NCBI RefSeq assembly: GCF_900114635.1
Contig: NZ_FOTQ01000003.1
Coordinates: forward strand, 64,501-128,500
DNA length: 64,000 nucleotides
Source of the DNA: Shimia aestuarii
Lineage (GTDB): Bacteria > Pseudomonadota > Alphaproteobacteria > Rhodobacterales > Rhodobacteraceae
Reading direction: 5' to 3'
In this document: in pieces, positions 36,363 to 45,202 of the stretch
Numbering within the stretch: position 1 is the first letter of the stretch
How the letters are laid out: every line of letters begins with the position of its first letter
Notes under the pieces: model-generated
Seen by the model: the letters and a program-made list of their open reading frames with translations, nothing else
The model's database searches: none
Told to the model about the DNA's origin: nothing
Program-made: the position numbers and the translations under genes

Positions 36363-37016
36363 GTGATAAAGAATTTTGTAGCAGCATCCGCAATTGTATG
36401 TGCAGGCACTGCGACTGCACATGCAGCAACGCTTGTGGACCAATCCTTCAATCCCGGCGCGCCGGTGGACGGTGCGCATTTCTCGGAAGGCGGTTTTCAA
36501 GTCTTCGACGATTTCTCGCTGAGCTCGGCGAGCAATCTCTGGCGTCTGACCTTTTGGGGCGTACACTGGACATCGGGTGTCGAGCCGAATCCTCTCGACT
36601 TTGCCATTCAGGTTTATAACGATGCGGCCGGGGCACTTGGTTCTCTGATCGCGGACGTGTCCTTCACAATGGTTTCGAACACGGATACCGGCGTTGATCA
36701 TAATGGCCTGGCTGGTGCCGATATTCGCGAATACACGCTGACCTTTGATTCTGTATTGTCTCTTGGTGCGGGGGATTACTGGCTGTCGGTCTATCATGAC
36801 ACCGATGCTCAAGGCACGACCTTTGCATGGCAGCGTTCAAGCACCACCGGATCATACTTGCAGAATACCAGTGTCAAAGGTGGCGAAACGGCCTTCCTGC
36901 TGGAAGATGACGAGGCGCTTGGCGTCGTGCCGCTTCCTGCCGCCGGTTGGATGCTTTTGACCGCTCTTGGCGCTCTGGGCGCGGCTTCTCGGCGCAAACG
37001 CAATAAGTCCGCCTGA
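36363..37016 (+). CDS. Secreted protein with VPLPA-type C-terminal sorting signal
   Basis: A 217-residue exported protein. The signal peptide is MIKNFVAASAIVCAGTATAH with cleavage near AHA-A. The C terminus ends with VPLPAAGWMLLTALGALGAA followed by RRKRN, a tripartite sorting signal (motif, helix, basic tail) of the VPLPA-CTERM type known in Rhodobacterales and handled by exosortase-like enzymes. The body is beta-rich (WRLTFWGVHW, GDYWLSVYHDTDAQGTTFAW) and could be an extracellular matrix or carbohydrate-associated domain. It starts with GTG at 36363 after GGGGG; no ATG alternative keeps the signal peptide. A strong terminator follows. The processing enzyme is not in this window. Confidence 0.85.
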   Translation: MIKNFVAASAIVCAGTATAHAATLVDQSFNPGAPVDGAHFSEGGFQVFDDFSLSSASNLWRLTFWGVHWTSGVEPNPLDFAIQVYNDAAGALGSLIADVSFTMVSNTDTGVDHNGLAGADIREYTLTFDSVLSLGAGDYWLSVYHDTDAQGTTFAWQRSSTTGSYLQNTSVKGGETAFLLEDDEALGVVPLPAAGWMLLTALGALGAASRRKRNKSA

Positions 37017-37037
37017 CCTGATCCGGCACTGAATGAA

Positions 37038-37071
37038 AAAAGACCCGCGGATGTGTTGCCGCGGGTCTTTT
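37038..37071. terminator. Bidirectional terminator after the VPLPA gene
   Basis: AAAAGACCCGCGG-8 bases-CCGCGGGTCTTTT is a perfect 13-base-pair stem flanked by A and T runs, able to stop the VPLPA gene and the convergent DUF1674 gene. Confidence 0.9.
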
Positions 37072-37112
37072 CTTTGAGGCCCTTGCCGTGCGGCGCCCAG
37101 CAAAAGCGGGCT

Positions 37113-37304
37113 TCAGAAGTCTATGGCGATGCCCTTTTTTTCCCAGTCGCCATAACGGACCGGTTCGGGGCCGTCGCGCCCACCGAGTTCGGTTGGCATT
37201 TCAAGCGCCTTGGCCTTTTTGCGGCGCTCTTCGGCCTCGGCAAGGGCGCGTTGGGCGGCGGGGGGAAGATCGGATGGGTTGTCTTTGGCGGTCTGATCGC
37301 TCAT
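37113..37304 (-). CDS. DUF1674 protein (SDHAF4-like succinate dehydrogenase assembly factor)
   Basis: A 63-residue protein. The C-terminal half carries the DUF1674 signature: ELGGRDGPEPVRYGDWEKKG then IAIDF. Eukaryotic members (SDHAF4) help assembly of the flavoprotein of succinate dehydrogenase, so a similar role is likely here, though untested. The N-terminal half is a charged helix. ATG 37304 has an AAAGGAA leader; the larger open frame upstream is antisense to rsmB and not coding. Divergent from rsmB with a 77-base gap. Confidence 0.88.
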   Translation of the reverse strand: MSDQTAKDNPSDLPPAAQRALAEAEERRKKAKALEMPTELGGRDGPEPVRYGDWEKKGIAIDF

Positions 37305-37381
37305 GGCGGGTTCCTTTCGGGCTTGACCCTTGATATACGCGCCCGTCCGACGCGCACAAGAGAACAAGGAGTCGCGAGCCA

Positions 37382-38653
37382 ATGGCAAAATCAGGGGTGC
37401 AGACTCGTCGCAGCGCGGTTTACCTGCTGGATCAGGTGCTCGGGGAAGGGCGGCTGATGTCCGAGTTGATCGGCGCCGGGGCGCTGGAGCGGCTGGAGCC
37501 GCAGGAAAGGGCACGGGCACAACGGCTTGCTATGGAAACCCTGCGAGGGCTCGAGCGGGCGGACCGGATGTTGCAGAAACACTTGCAGAAATACCCACCT
37601 TTGACCGTGCGCAACGTGCTGCGGCTGGCGACCGTAGAGCTGTGCCAGGGCGGTGCGGCGCATGGCGTCGTGAATGACGCGGTCGAGATCGTGGCGCGCA
37701 ACAAACGCACCCAGTCGATGAAGGGGCTGGTGAATGCGGTGCTGCGCAAGGTGGCGGCGCAAGGGGCCGAGGCGTGGAATATCCTGCGGGTGCCGCGTCT
37801 GCCGAAATGGCTGCGTGGGCCGATGGTCGCGGCCTATGGGCCCGAAACCGTGGCCGCGATGGAAGCGGCGCATTTCGCCGGAGCGCCGCTTGATCTGACT
37901 GCCAGGGGCGACGCGGCGGCGGTGGCCGAGGCGGTTGGCGGCACCCTGCTTGAGACCGGGTCTGTCCGGTTGATGGAGGCCGGGCAGGTGTCGAAACTGG
38001 CCGGGTTTGCAAGCGGGGAGTGGTGGGTACAGGACGCGGCTGCTGCGATTCCGGCGAAGGTGCTCAATGCACAAGAGGGCGAGCATGTGCTTGATCTTTG
38101 TGCCGCGCCCGGTGGCAAGACCATGCAGATTGCCGCCAGTGGCGCCAAGGTTACGGCGGTGGATGATAATCCGGCGCGAATGGAACGGGTGCGCGAAAAC
38201 CTCGAACGCACGGGGCTGAATGCCGAATTGATCGTCGGCGACGTGATGTCCCAGAAGGGCAGCTATGACGCGGTGCTGCTGGATGCGCCTTGTTCAGCAA
38301 CGGGTACGATTCGGCGGCACCCGGATTTGCCCCATGCCAAGGATGGCAGCGAATTCGGCGAGTTGATCGGTATGCAATCCTGGATGATCGACCACGCGCT
38401 GTCTCTGGTCAAACCGGGCGGGCGGCTGGTGTTTTGCACCTGTTCGCTTTTGCCGGACGAGGGCGAAGTGCAGGTGGAAGAGGCCGTGGCGCGCCACAAG
38501 GATGTCACGGTTGACCGTGCGGCGCTGGAGCTTCCGGGGATCGACCCGGCGTGGATCACGGAAGAAGGTGGATTGCGTCTGCGCCCCGACTACTGGGCGG
38601 ATCGGGGCGGCATGGACGGGTTTTACGTGGCCTGCCTGCGCAAGGCGGGGTAA
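37382..38653 (+). CDS. rsmB: 16S rRNA (cytosine-C5)-methyltransferase, RsmB family
   Basis: A 423-residue protein with an N-terminal NusB-like RNA-binding domain (residues about 5-130) and a C-terminal SAM-dependent methyltransferase. SAM motif I is VLDLCAAPGGKTMQIAASGA. The two catalytic cysteines are in LLDAPCSATGTIRRHPD and VFCTCSLLPDEGEVQVE. Relatives methylate C967 of 16S rRNA. The length is near the norm (about 430). Conserved N-terminal sequence starts at the ATG at 37382. Confidence 0.92.
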   Translation: MAKSGVQTRRSAVYLLDQVLGEGRLMSELIGAGALERLEPQERARAQRLAMETLRGLERADRMLQKHLQKYPPLTVRNVLRLATVELCQGGAAHGVVNDAVEIVARNKRTQSMKGLVNAVLRKVAAQGAEAWNILRVPRLPKWLRGPMVAAYGPETVAAMEAAHFAGAPLDLTARGDAAAVAEAVGGTLLETGSVRLMEAGQVSKLAGFASGEWWVQDAAAAIPAKVLNAQEGEHVLDLCAAPGGKTMQIAASGAKVTAVDDNPARMERVRENLERTGLNAELIVGDVMSQKGSYDAVLLDAPCSATGTIRRHPDLPHAKDGSEFGELIGMQSWMIDHALSLVKPGGRLVFCTCSLLPDEGEVQVEEAVARHKDVTVDRAALELPGIDPAWITEEGGLRLRPDYWADRGGMDGFYVACLRKAG

Positions 38654-38680
38654 GCGCGGACTGGGTTTCCGCGCACGGCC

Positions 38681-39058
38681 TCAGGCGTTCAGCTTGCCTT
38701 TTTGCAGGAAGCTCAGCACGGCGAGCAGGGCGAAAAACGCCGGGTCGGACCAGCCGAAGCCGGTGAAGATACCGGTCAGGGCCGCATAGAGCGTGATCGC
38801 AAAGCCGAGGACGTTGGTCCACATCAGGCCTGTGAGAATCTTGCGTTGTGTGGAAATGTCCGACGTATCGCGGAGCAGGATGCTGATGATAGCGATCCCG
38901 CCGAGGAAGATGCTGTTGTGCTGGGACAGGAAGACCGCGTAGTGGTCGTTCAATTCCACCCCGTAGTTCGGCCAGAGCAGGACGGGAATAACGAACAGGG
39001 CCACGGCAAAAACGGCATAGATTGCGCCGTGAAGTGTGAGGAAGGTTCTTGGTGTCAT
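38681..39058 (-). CDS. Small four-helix membrane protein
   Basis: A 125-residue hydrophobic protein with about four transmembrane helices (about 8-28, 45-62, 75-95, 100-118). The pattern AVFLSQHNSIFLGGIAIISI is reminiscent of small DoxX-like or DUF-type membrane proteins, but I do not assign a family. AAGGGATC precedes the start. It follows the YdhR-type gene by 77 bases on the same strand, so the two may be cotranscribed and under the LysR regulator on the other side. Confidence 0.7.
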   Translation of the reverse strand: MTPRTFLTLHGAIYAVFAVALFVIPVLLWPNYGVELNDHYAVFLSQHNSIFLGGIAIISILLRDTSDISTQRKILTGLMWTNVLGFAITLYAALTGIFTGFGWSDPAFFALLAVLSFLQKGKLNA

Positions 39059-39135
39059 CGGTTTGATCCCTTGATTGGCTTGGAGGGGGCACCGGCCGTC
39101 TGATCGCTGGGTGCTGGCCGATGCCAGTTTGGCGG

Positions 39136-39456
39136 TTACTGCGCGGCGGACAGGGGCGCGTGCGTGACGGTGCTCAGGTCTTCCATGATATCAAAAACAT
39201 GGTCCGTGATCTCGGTAATGCCGAAGGCGGCGAGGCGCTCGAGATGCATGGCCTTGTAGGTTTCGAGCGCTGCGAGGTCGCGGAACAGGTAAGTCGATCC
39301 GAAATGCGCGGTCCCGGCTTCGTGGGTCCAGATCTTCCAGACGACACCGGGTTCCTCGGCGATGCTTTCGGCAAGTTGCATCATGCCCTTGGCGCTGTTT
39401 TCGTCCAAGGGGCCGTTGAAGTGCATGTGCAGGTCCCAGATTTTCATTTCACTCAT
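39136..39456 (-). CDS. YdhR-type putative monooxygenase
   Basis: A 106-residue ferredoxin-like protein resembling E. coli YdhR: LHMHFNGPLDENSAKGMMQL, then EEPGVVWKIWTHE and AGTAHFGSTYLFRDLAALET. The family is thought to be monooxygenase-like from its fold, with no firm substrate. It is expressed divergently from a LysR regulator with a possible operator between, an arrangement typical for an inducible detoxification gene. ATG 39456 has AAGGAAAGACC before it; an internal ATG at 39447 is an alternative. Confidence 0.82.
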   Translation of the reverse strand: MSEMKIWDLHMHFNGPLDENSAKGMMQLAESIAEEPGVVWKIWTHEAGTAHFGSTYLFRDLAALETYKAMHLERLAAFGITEITDHVFDIMEDLSTVTHAPLSAAQ

Positions 39457-39532
39457 TGGTCTTTCCTTTCGGTGGTCTGCGTGGGTGGAGCCGCGCAGGG
39501 TTTCTGTTGCCAACCAAAGTAGGGCGCTCTAT

Positions 39533-39547
39533 CTGTTAGAAAAACAG
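39533..39547. promoter_or_regulatory. Possible LysR operator
   Basis: CTGTT-agaaa-AACAG (39533-39547) is an inverted repeat containing the T-N11-A layout of LysR-type operators. It lies in the 126-base gap between the YdhR-type gene and the divergent LysR gene. Confidence 0.5.
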
Positions 39548-39582
39548 GCCATATTTGATCAATCTGTAAGGAAAATCGAACA

Positions 39583-40479
39583 ATGCGTCGAAACGAGTTG
39601 AGTGATGTGGCGATCTTTGTCGCCGTGGCGCAGGAGGGCGGTTTTCGCGCGGCGGCGGATAAGCTGGGCCTTGGGGCGGGGACGGTGAGCGAGGCGGTGC
39701 AGCGGTTCGAGGACCGTCTGGGGGTGCGTCTTCTGGAGCGCACCACGCGGGCGATAGCGCTGACCAAGGCAGGAGAGACGCTTTACCGGCGCAGCCTGCC
39801 CGCGATCCGCGAACTTGAAAGCGCGCTGGGTGACGTGCATTCAACCGAAACGGGCCTGGCCGGGCTGTTGCGCATCACGGCGCCGATCGGGGCCAGCCGA
39901 CTGTTTCTTGACGAGCTGAATGCCGCATTTGCGAAGCGGCACCCCGGATTGGTGATCGAGGTGCTTTATGACGAGGAAAAGGTGGACCTTGTGACCGGGG
40001 GGGCGGATCTGGCCATCAGGGCGGAGACGTTGCTTGACCCGGACACCTATGCCTTTGCGGTTGGCCCCGTGCAGCAGATGGCGCTTGTGGCGTCCGGGGA
40101 ATACCTCGAAAAGGCGCCTCCGATCGAGACCCCCGAGGACGTGGCCGCGCATGCGGGCGTGTGCTTTGCCTTTGACAGGTCCGGCACGCTCGCGCCGTGG
40201 GTGTTTGCCGGGCCTGATGGGCCGTATTCGGTCATGCCGACACCGCGTGTGATCGCGAATGACGTGGGCTCGATCGCGGCCTCGGCCCGGTCGGGGCTTG
40301 GGTTGGCCTATATCTATCGGCATCTTGTCCGGGAGCATCTGCAGTCTGGTGCTCTGGTCGAGGTTCTCAAGGGGCAGACCGAAGCGTTGCCGCGGTTCTC
40401 GTTGAATTATCTCAGCAAGCGGAACATGCCCGCACGGGTGCGGGCCTATGTCGATTTTGCACGCGAACAGACGTGGTAA
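39583..40479 (+). CDS. LysR family transcriptional regulator
   Basis: A 298-residue regulator. The N-terminal winged helix (about 5-65) has FVAVAQEGGFRAAADKLGLG then AGTVSEAVQRFEDRLGVRLL. The rest is an effector-binding domain of the periplasmic-binding-protein fold (LLRITAPIGASRLFLDEL, YDEEKVDLVTGGADLAIRAE). It is divergent from the YdhR-type gene and most likely controls it. The effector is unknown. Confidence 0.9.
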   Translation: MRRNELSDVAIFVAVAQEGGFRAAADKLGLGAGTVSEAVQRFEDRLGVRLLERTTRAIALTKAGETLYRRSLPAIRELESALGDVHSTETGLAGLLRITAPIGASRLFLDELNAAFAKRHPGLVIEVLYDEEKVDLVTGGADLAIRAETLLDPDTYAFAVGPVQQMALVASGEYLEKAPPIETPEDVAAHAGVCFAFDRSGTLAPWVFAGPDGPYSVMPTPRVIANDVGSIAASARSGLGLAYIYRHLVREHLQSGALVEVLKGQTEALPRFSLNYLSKRNMPARVRAYVDFAREQTW

Positions 40480-40590
40480 CGGACGGCGGAGCGGTTTGCC
40501 CCAGCCCCGAAAGCCGATTCAGTCGGTGACTTGTCGGGGGAACGCGGCTACACTCCTGCGCAAACGCCAAAGAGCGTAGAGGCAGAGCAG

Positions 40591-42333
40591 ATGTCCGACC
40601 CCAATAGCCTTGCGGCCCGCTATACGCGGGCGATGCACCGCGTTCATGCGCGGATTTCGACGATGGCGCGCCCCGCCACCGGGTTCACCTCCATGCCCGA
40701 GCCGCGCACGATCGGGCTTTATGCGCGCGGCAAGCAGCTTTTGGCGGGGAATTTTCTGTTTGCGGGGCATCTGGTTACGGCGCCGGAAACGTCGATCTGG
40801 GACATTGGCGTGCCGGACGAGGTGTTTGCGCAGGAGTTACACGGGTTTGCGTGGATGGATGACCTTGCCGCCGTGGGAGATGCGGCGGCGCGTGAGCGGG
40901 CGCAGCTGTGGTTGTGGCGCTGGATCGACCGTTATGGGCAGGCGCGAGGGCCGGGGTGGACACCGGACCTTACCGGGCGGCGCGTGATTCGCTGGATCAG
41001 CCATGCGCTTTTCCTGTTGCGCGCGCGGGATGCCGAGCAATCGGACGCGTTTTATCGCTCATTGGGGCAGCAGACGATTTTTCTCAGCCGCCGCTGGCAC
41101 AAGACCCTGCCGGGATTGCCCCGGTTCGAGGCCCTGACGGGGCTGATCTATGCCGGGCTGGCACTGGAAGGCATGGAGCGGCATGTCACCCCGGCGTGCA
41201 AGGCGCTGGAGCGGGAATGCCGAAGGCAGGTGGATGAGCAGGGGGGTATCCCGACTCGCAACCCCGAGGAGCTGTTGGAAGTCTTCACGCTTTTGACATG
41301 GGCGGCGACGGCGCTTGGCGAGGCTGGCAAACCGGTGTCAGGCGGGCATATGCAGGCGATTGAGCGGATTGCACCGACGTTGCGCACGTTGCGCCATGCC
41401 GACGGTGGATTGGCGCGCTTTCATGGCGGTGGGCGCGGCATGGAGGGCCGTCTGGACAGCGCATTGGCAGAAAGCACGGTCAAGACGCGGCAGGCGGATG
41501 GGCTGGCGATGGGGTATGCGCGGCTGAGTGCGGGGCGCACCAGCGTAATCGTCGATGCGAGCCCACCCCCACTGGGTGACAGTTCGGTCAATGCCCATGC
41601 CTCGACATTGGCGTTCGAGCTGACCAGCGGGCGGCGCCCGTTGATCGTGAACTGTGGGTCGGGCGGCAGTTTCGGAGAGGATTGGCGCCGCGCGGGGCGG
41701 GCGACGCCGTCGCACTCCACCCTGTCGCTGGATGGGTTGTCGAGTGCGCGGCTTGGGGATGGCGCGCGCGGCTGGCGTGACGAGCAATTGGTGGATGCGC
41801 CCCGGGAGGTGCCGATCCAGATGAGCCAGGCCCCGGACGGGTTGCGGTTCGAAGGTGGGCATGACGGCTATGTCCGTACCCACGGGCTGACCCATGCACG
41901 TACGCTGGAGCTGACCTTTGACGGGCGGGGTATGGCGGGAGAAGACCTGCTGATCGCGCTGGATGACCCGGCAAAGCGGAGGTTTGACAAGGCGATGGAC
42001 GCGCACGCGCTTCAGGGCATCCCGTTTGACCTGCGATTCCACCTGCATCCCGAGGCCGACGCCGAGCTGGACATGGGCGGCGCGGCGGTTTCGGTGGCGC
42101 TCAAAAGCGGCGAATTGTGGGTGTTCCGACATGATACGAAGCTGAATCTGACACTGGAACCCAGTGTTTTTCTGGAAAAAGGGCGTTTAAAGCCCCGCGC
42201 GACAAAACAGGTCGTTCTATCTGGCGTGGCAATGGAGTATGCGACGCGCATCCGGTGGTCGGTGTCCAAGGCGCATGACTCGTCTATGGCCATTCGCGAC
42301 CTGAACCGGGATGAGATGGATCTGACAACCTGA
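40591..42333 (+). CDS. Heparinase II/III-like family protein
   Basis: A 580-residue protein. The N-terminal part (about 1-270) is an alpha-helical toroid-like domain ([40 protein letters not shown]). The C-terminal part is the beta-rich heparinase II/III-like domain ([39 protein letters not shown]). Such proteins act on acidic polysaccharides, but the alphaproteobacterial group next to purH has no proven substrate. No signal peptide is seen, unlike secreted lyases, so a cytoplasmic role or non-lyase function is possible. Start [15 protein letters not shown] at 40591 is preferred over an earlier in-frame ATG (40531). It ends 20 bases before purH. Confidence 0.82.
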   Translation: MSDPNSLAARYTRAMHRVHARISTMARPATGFTSMPEPRTIGLYARGKQLLAGNFLFAGHLVTAPETSIWDIGVPDEVFAQELHGFAWMDDLAAVGDAAARERAQLWLWRWIDRYGQARGPGWTPDLTGRRVIRWISHALFLLRARDAEQSDAFYRSLGQQTIFLSRRWHKTLPGLPRFEALTGLIYAGLALEGMERHVTPACKALERECRRQVDEQGGIPTRNPEELLEVFTLLTWAATALGEAGKPVSGGHMQAIERIAPTLRTLRHADGGLARFHGGGRGMEGRLDSALAESTVKTRQADGLAMGYARLSAGRTSVIVDASPPPLGDSSVNAHASTLAFELTSGRRPLIVNCGSGGSFGEDWRRAGRATPSHSTLSLDGLSSARLGDGARGWRDEQLVDAPREVPIQMSQAPDGLRFEGGHDGYVRTHGLTHARTLELTFDGRGMAGEDLLIALDDPAKRRFDKAMDAHALQGIPFDLRFHLHPEADAELDMGGAAVSVALKSGELWVFRHDTKLNLTLEPSVFLEKGRLKPRATKQVVLSGVAMEYATRIRWSVSKAHDSSMAIRDLNRDEMDLTT

Positions 42334-42353
42334 CCTCTGGGACCGCACACGCT

Positions 42354-43943
42354 ATGACCGACATGACCCCTATCCGCCGCGCATTGATTTCCGTATCCGA
42401 CAAGACCGGATTGATCGACCTTGGACGCGCGCTGTCCGAGCGCGGTGTTGAACTGCTTTCCACCGGCGGCAGCGCGAAGGCGCTGCGCGATGCCGGGCTG
42501 ACCGTTAAGGACGTGTCCGAGGTGACGGGCTTTCCCGAGATGATGGACGGGCGCGTGAAGACGTTGCACCCCAAGGTGCATGGCGGGCTGCTGGCGCTGC
42601 GTGGCAACTCCGAGCATGTGGCCGCGATGGAAGAGCACGGCATTGGCCCGATCGACCTTCTGGTGGTGAACCTTTACCCGTTCGAGGCCACCGTGGCCGC
42701 CGGGGCTGATTATGACACCTGCATCGAGAACATCGACATTGGCGGCCCGGCGATGATCCGCGCCGCTGCCAAGAACCACGGCGATGTGACCGTGGTGGTG
42801 GATGTGGCCGATTACGACAAACTCTTGGGCGACATGGATCAGCATAACGGCGCGACCTGTCCGAAGTTCCGCAAGAAGCTGGCCCAGATCGCCTATGCCC
42901 GTACCGGGGCCTATGATGCGGCTGTTTCGAACTGGATGGCCGAGGCGATTGGCGTGGAAACGCCGCGCCGCCGCGCCTTTGCCGGCGAGCTCAAGCAGAC
43001 GCTGCGCTATGGCGAGAACAGCCACCAGCAGGCGGCGTTCTATACCGATGGCTCGAACCGTCCGGGTGTGGCCACAGCGCGCCAGCTTCAGGGCAAGGAG
43101 CTGAGCTATAACAACATCAACGACACCGACGCGGCGTTTGAGCTTGTGGCGGAGTTCGATCCTGCGAACGGTCCGGCCTGTGCGATCATCAAGCACGCCA
43201 ACCCCTGTGGTGTGGCCGTGGGCGCGACACTGGTCGATGCCTATCAGAAGGCGTTTGACTGTGACCGCACCAGCGCGTTTGGCGGCATCGTGGCGCTGAA
43301 CCAGCCGCTGGACGTGGAGACCGCGCAGAAGATCGTGGAAATCTTTACCGAGGTGGTGATTGCACCGGGCGCCAGCGATGAGGCGATCGAGGTATTTGCC
43401 GCCAAGAAGAACCTGCGCCTGTTGCTGACCGAGGGTCTGCCGGACACCCGCGCGCCGATCACGGCCTACAAGCAGGTCGCCGGCGGGATGCTGGTTCAGG
43501 ACAAGGACGTGGGCTATGTCGGGATGGAAGACCTTAAGGTTGTGACCAAGAAGGCGCCCAGTGAGCAGGAAATGGCCGATCTTCTGTTCGCGTGGAAAGT
43601 GGCGAAACACGTCAAGTCGAACGCGATTGTCTACGTCAAGGATGGGGCTACCGTTGGTGTTGGTGCCGGTCAGATGAGCCGTCTGGACAGTGCCAATGTC
43701 GCGGCCGCCAAGGCGGGCCGCATGGCGGACGAACTGGGCTTGGCGGAAAGCCCGGCCAAGGGCTGTGCCGTGGCCTCGGATGCATTCTTCCCCTTTGCCG
43801 ATGGGTTGCTGGAAGCCGCCGCGGCAGGCGGCAAATGCGTGATCCAGCCGGGCGGGTCGATGCGGGATGACGAAGTGATCAAGGCCGCGGACGAGGCGGG
43901 GCTGGCGATGGTGTTCACCGGCATGCGCCACTTCCGCCACTAG
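42354..43943 (+). CDS. purH: Bifunctional AICAR formyltransferase/IMP cyclohydrolase
   Basis: A 529-residue enzyme for the last two steps of IMP synthesis. The IMP cyclohydrolase domain is N-terminal ([40 protein letters not shown]). The formyltransferase domain follows, with [28 protein letters not shown] and the C-terminal [17 protein letters not shown]. Length matches the family. It follows the heparinase-like gene by 20 bases, implying cotranscription. Confidence 0.98.
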   Translation: MTDMTPIRRALISVSDKTGLIDLGRALSERGVELLSTGGSAKALRDAGLTVKDVSEVTGFPEMMDGRVKTLHPKVHGGLLALRGNSEHVAAMEEHGIGPIDLLVVNLYPFEATVAAGADYDTCIENIDIGGPAMIRAAAKNHGDVTVVVDVADYDKLLGDMDQHNGATCPKFRKKLAQIAYARTGAYDAAVSNWMAEAIGVETPRRRAFAGELKQTLRYGENSHQQAAFYTDGSNRPGVATARQLQGKELSYNNINDTDAAFELVAEFDPANGPACAIIKHANPCGVAVGATLVDAYQKAFDCDRTSAFGGIVALNQPLDVETAQKIVEIFTEVVIAPGASDEAIEVFAAKKNLRLLLTEGLPDTRAPITAYKQVAGGMLVQDKDVGYVGMEDLKVVTKKAPSEQEMADLLFAWKVAKHVKSNAIVYVKDGATVGVGAGQMSRLDSANVAAAKAGRMADELGLAESPAKGCAVASDAFFPFADGLLEAAAAGGKCVIQPGGSMRDDEVIKAADEAGLAMVFTGMRHFRH

Positions 43944-44001
43944 GGCGGGACGCAAGATCGGTCGTGCCCCGGACTGCGCCGGGGCGGGCCGCACAGTTCA
44001 T

Positions 44002-44032
44002 GGTGTAAGCCCCTGAAAACAAGGGGCACACC
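44002..44032 (+). terminator. Hairpin between purH and lspA
   Basis: GGTGT-aa-GCCCCT / AGGGGC-ACACC forms an extended stem with an AA bulge and a short loop. Only GTTTC follows, so termination may be partial. Confidence 0.5.
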
Positions 44033-44062
44033 GTTTCGCAGAGAGGCAGAAAGGGGGCGCGT

Positions 44063-44533
44063 ATGCGTCTGGTGTTCTGGGCCGGATTCTGGGCCTTTAT
44101 CACCGATCAGGCGAGCAAATATGCCGTGGTGCATTTGCTGAACCTGCGGGAAGTGCTGTTCATCGACGTGCTGCCGCCGCTGTTGCGGTTCACGATGGCG
44201 TGGAACGAGGGCATCAATTTCGGCCTGTTTGCCAACAGCGCGGATACCGCGCGCTGGGTGCTGATCGGGGTGGCGCTGGCGGTATCCGCCTTCGTGCTGT
44301 TCTGGGTGCGGCGTGATCCGCCGGGCAAATGGGGCATGATCAGTGCCGGGTTGCTGATCGGGGGGGCGATCGGCAACGTGGTTGACCGGCTGCTTTACGG
44401 GGCTGTTGCCGATTTTCTGAACATGTCCTGTTGCGGGATCGACAATCCCTTTGCCTTCAACCTCGCGGATGTGTGGATTTTTGCCGGGGCCTTGGGGCTG
44501 GTGTTTTTCGGCGGGAGCAAAAGAGAGGCGTGA
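44063..44533 (+). CDS. lspA: Signal peptidase II (lipoprotein signal peptidase)
   Basis: A 156-residue inner-membrane aspartyl protease with four helices that removes lipoprotein signal peptides. The conserved blocks are ITDQASKYAV, MAWNEGINFGLF, and the two catalytic aspartates in GNVVDRLLYGAVADFL and FNLADVWIFAG. It precedes a lipoprotein gene (DUF3035), a likely substrate. Confidence 0.97.
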   Translation: MRLVFWAGFWAFITDQASKYAVVHLLNLREVLFIDVLPPLLRFTMAWNEGINFGLFANSADTARWVLIGVALAVSAFVLFWVRRDPPGKWGMISAGLLIGGAIGNVVDRLLYGAVADFLNMSCCGIDNPFAFNLADVWIFAGALGLVFFGGSKREA

Positions 44534-44585
44534 CCTTGCCGTGACGATGCGGTAAAGCTTGGCCCGAGGTTGCAGGAGGTATGCC

Positions 44586-45101
44586 ATGCGTTTGCGGCAT
44601 GTGCTTATGATCGGTTTGGTTCTGGGTCTTGCCGCGTGCGGCAACGACAAGGGCGTTCGCGTGCTGAGTTCCAACGGCGAAGGACCCGACGAGTTCCGTA
44701 TCGTTCCCGGCAAACCGCTTACCCAGCCCAAGGATTACGCCGCCCTGCCAGCACCGACACCGGGACAGGGCAACATCACCGATCAGGACCCGCTTGGGGA
44801 CGCGGCGGTGGCGTTGGGCGGATCGGCCAAGGCGCGCAACAACACGCAAGGGATCGGCAGTTCGGACGGGGCGCTGGTCAACTACGCCTCGCGCAAGGGG
44901 CGGGATGGCAATATCCGTCAAACCGTCGGGGCCGAGGACGCGGAATTCCGGCGCAAGCGTGGCCGGTTCACCAACATCCGCATCGTGAAAGAAGATCGCT
45001 ATAACGAGATCTACAAGCGCGAGCACCTCGACTATTATCCCGAGTGGTGGCGCTGGCGCAAAGCCGGGGCCAAGACGCCTGCGGCGCCGCCGGGATCCTG
45101 A
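44586..45101 (+). CDS. DUF3035 lipoprotein
   Basis: A 171-residue lipoprotein: signal peptide MRLRHVLMIGLVLGLAAC with lipobox LAAC. The mature protein has FRIVPGKPLTQPKDYAALPA, typical of DUF3035 (a family seen mainly in Alphaproteobacteria near lspA), and a basic, tryptophan-rich end (YYPEWWRWRKAG). Function unknown. AGGAGG at 44574 sets the ATG at 44586. It probably is matured by the LspA encoded directly upstream. Confidence 0.85.
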   Translation: MRLRHVLMIGLVLGLAACGNDKGVRVLSSNGEGPDEFRIVPGKPLTQPKDYAALPAPTPGQGNITDQDPLGDAAVALGGSAKARNNTQGIGSSDGALVNYASRKGRDGNIRQTVGAEDAEFRRKRGRFTNIRIVKEDRYNEIYKREHLDYYPEWWRWRKAGAKTPAAPPGS

Positions 45102-45202
45102 GTCTAACGCAAATCGTCATCTCACATCTTCGTTTGTGCCCTTGCAGCGGGGCGCAGCGGGCGTAACTATTCCCCGAGACATCAAAAACCGGGAGTGTGT
45201 TT

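Noticed and set aside
42012-43994. 660-codon reverse-strand open frame over purH
   Set aside because: It mirrors the well-identified purH gene and has no recognisable domain or start signal.
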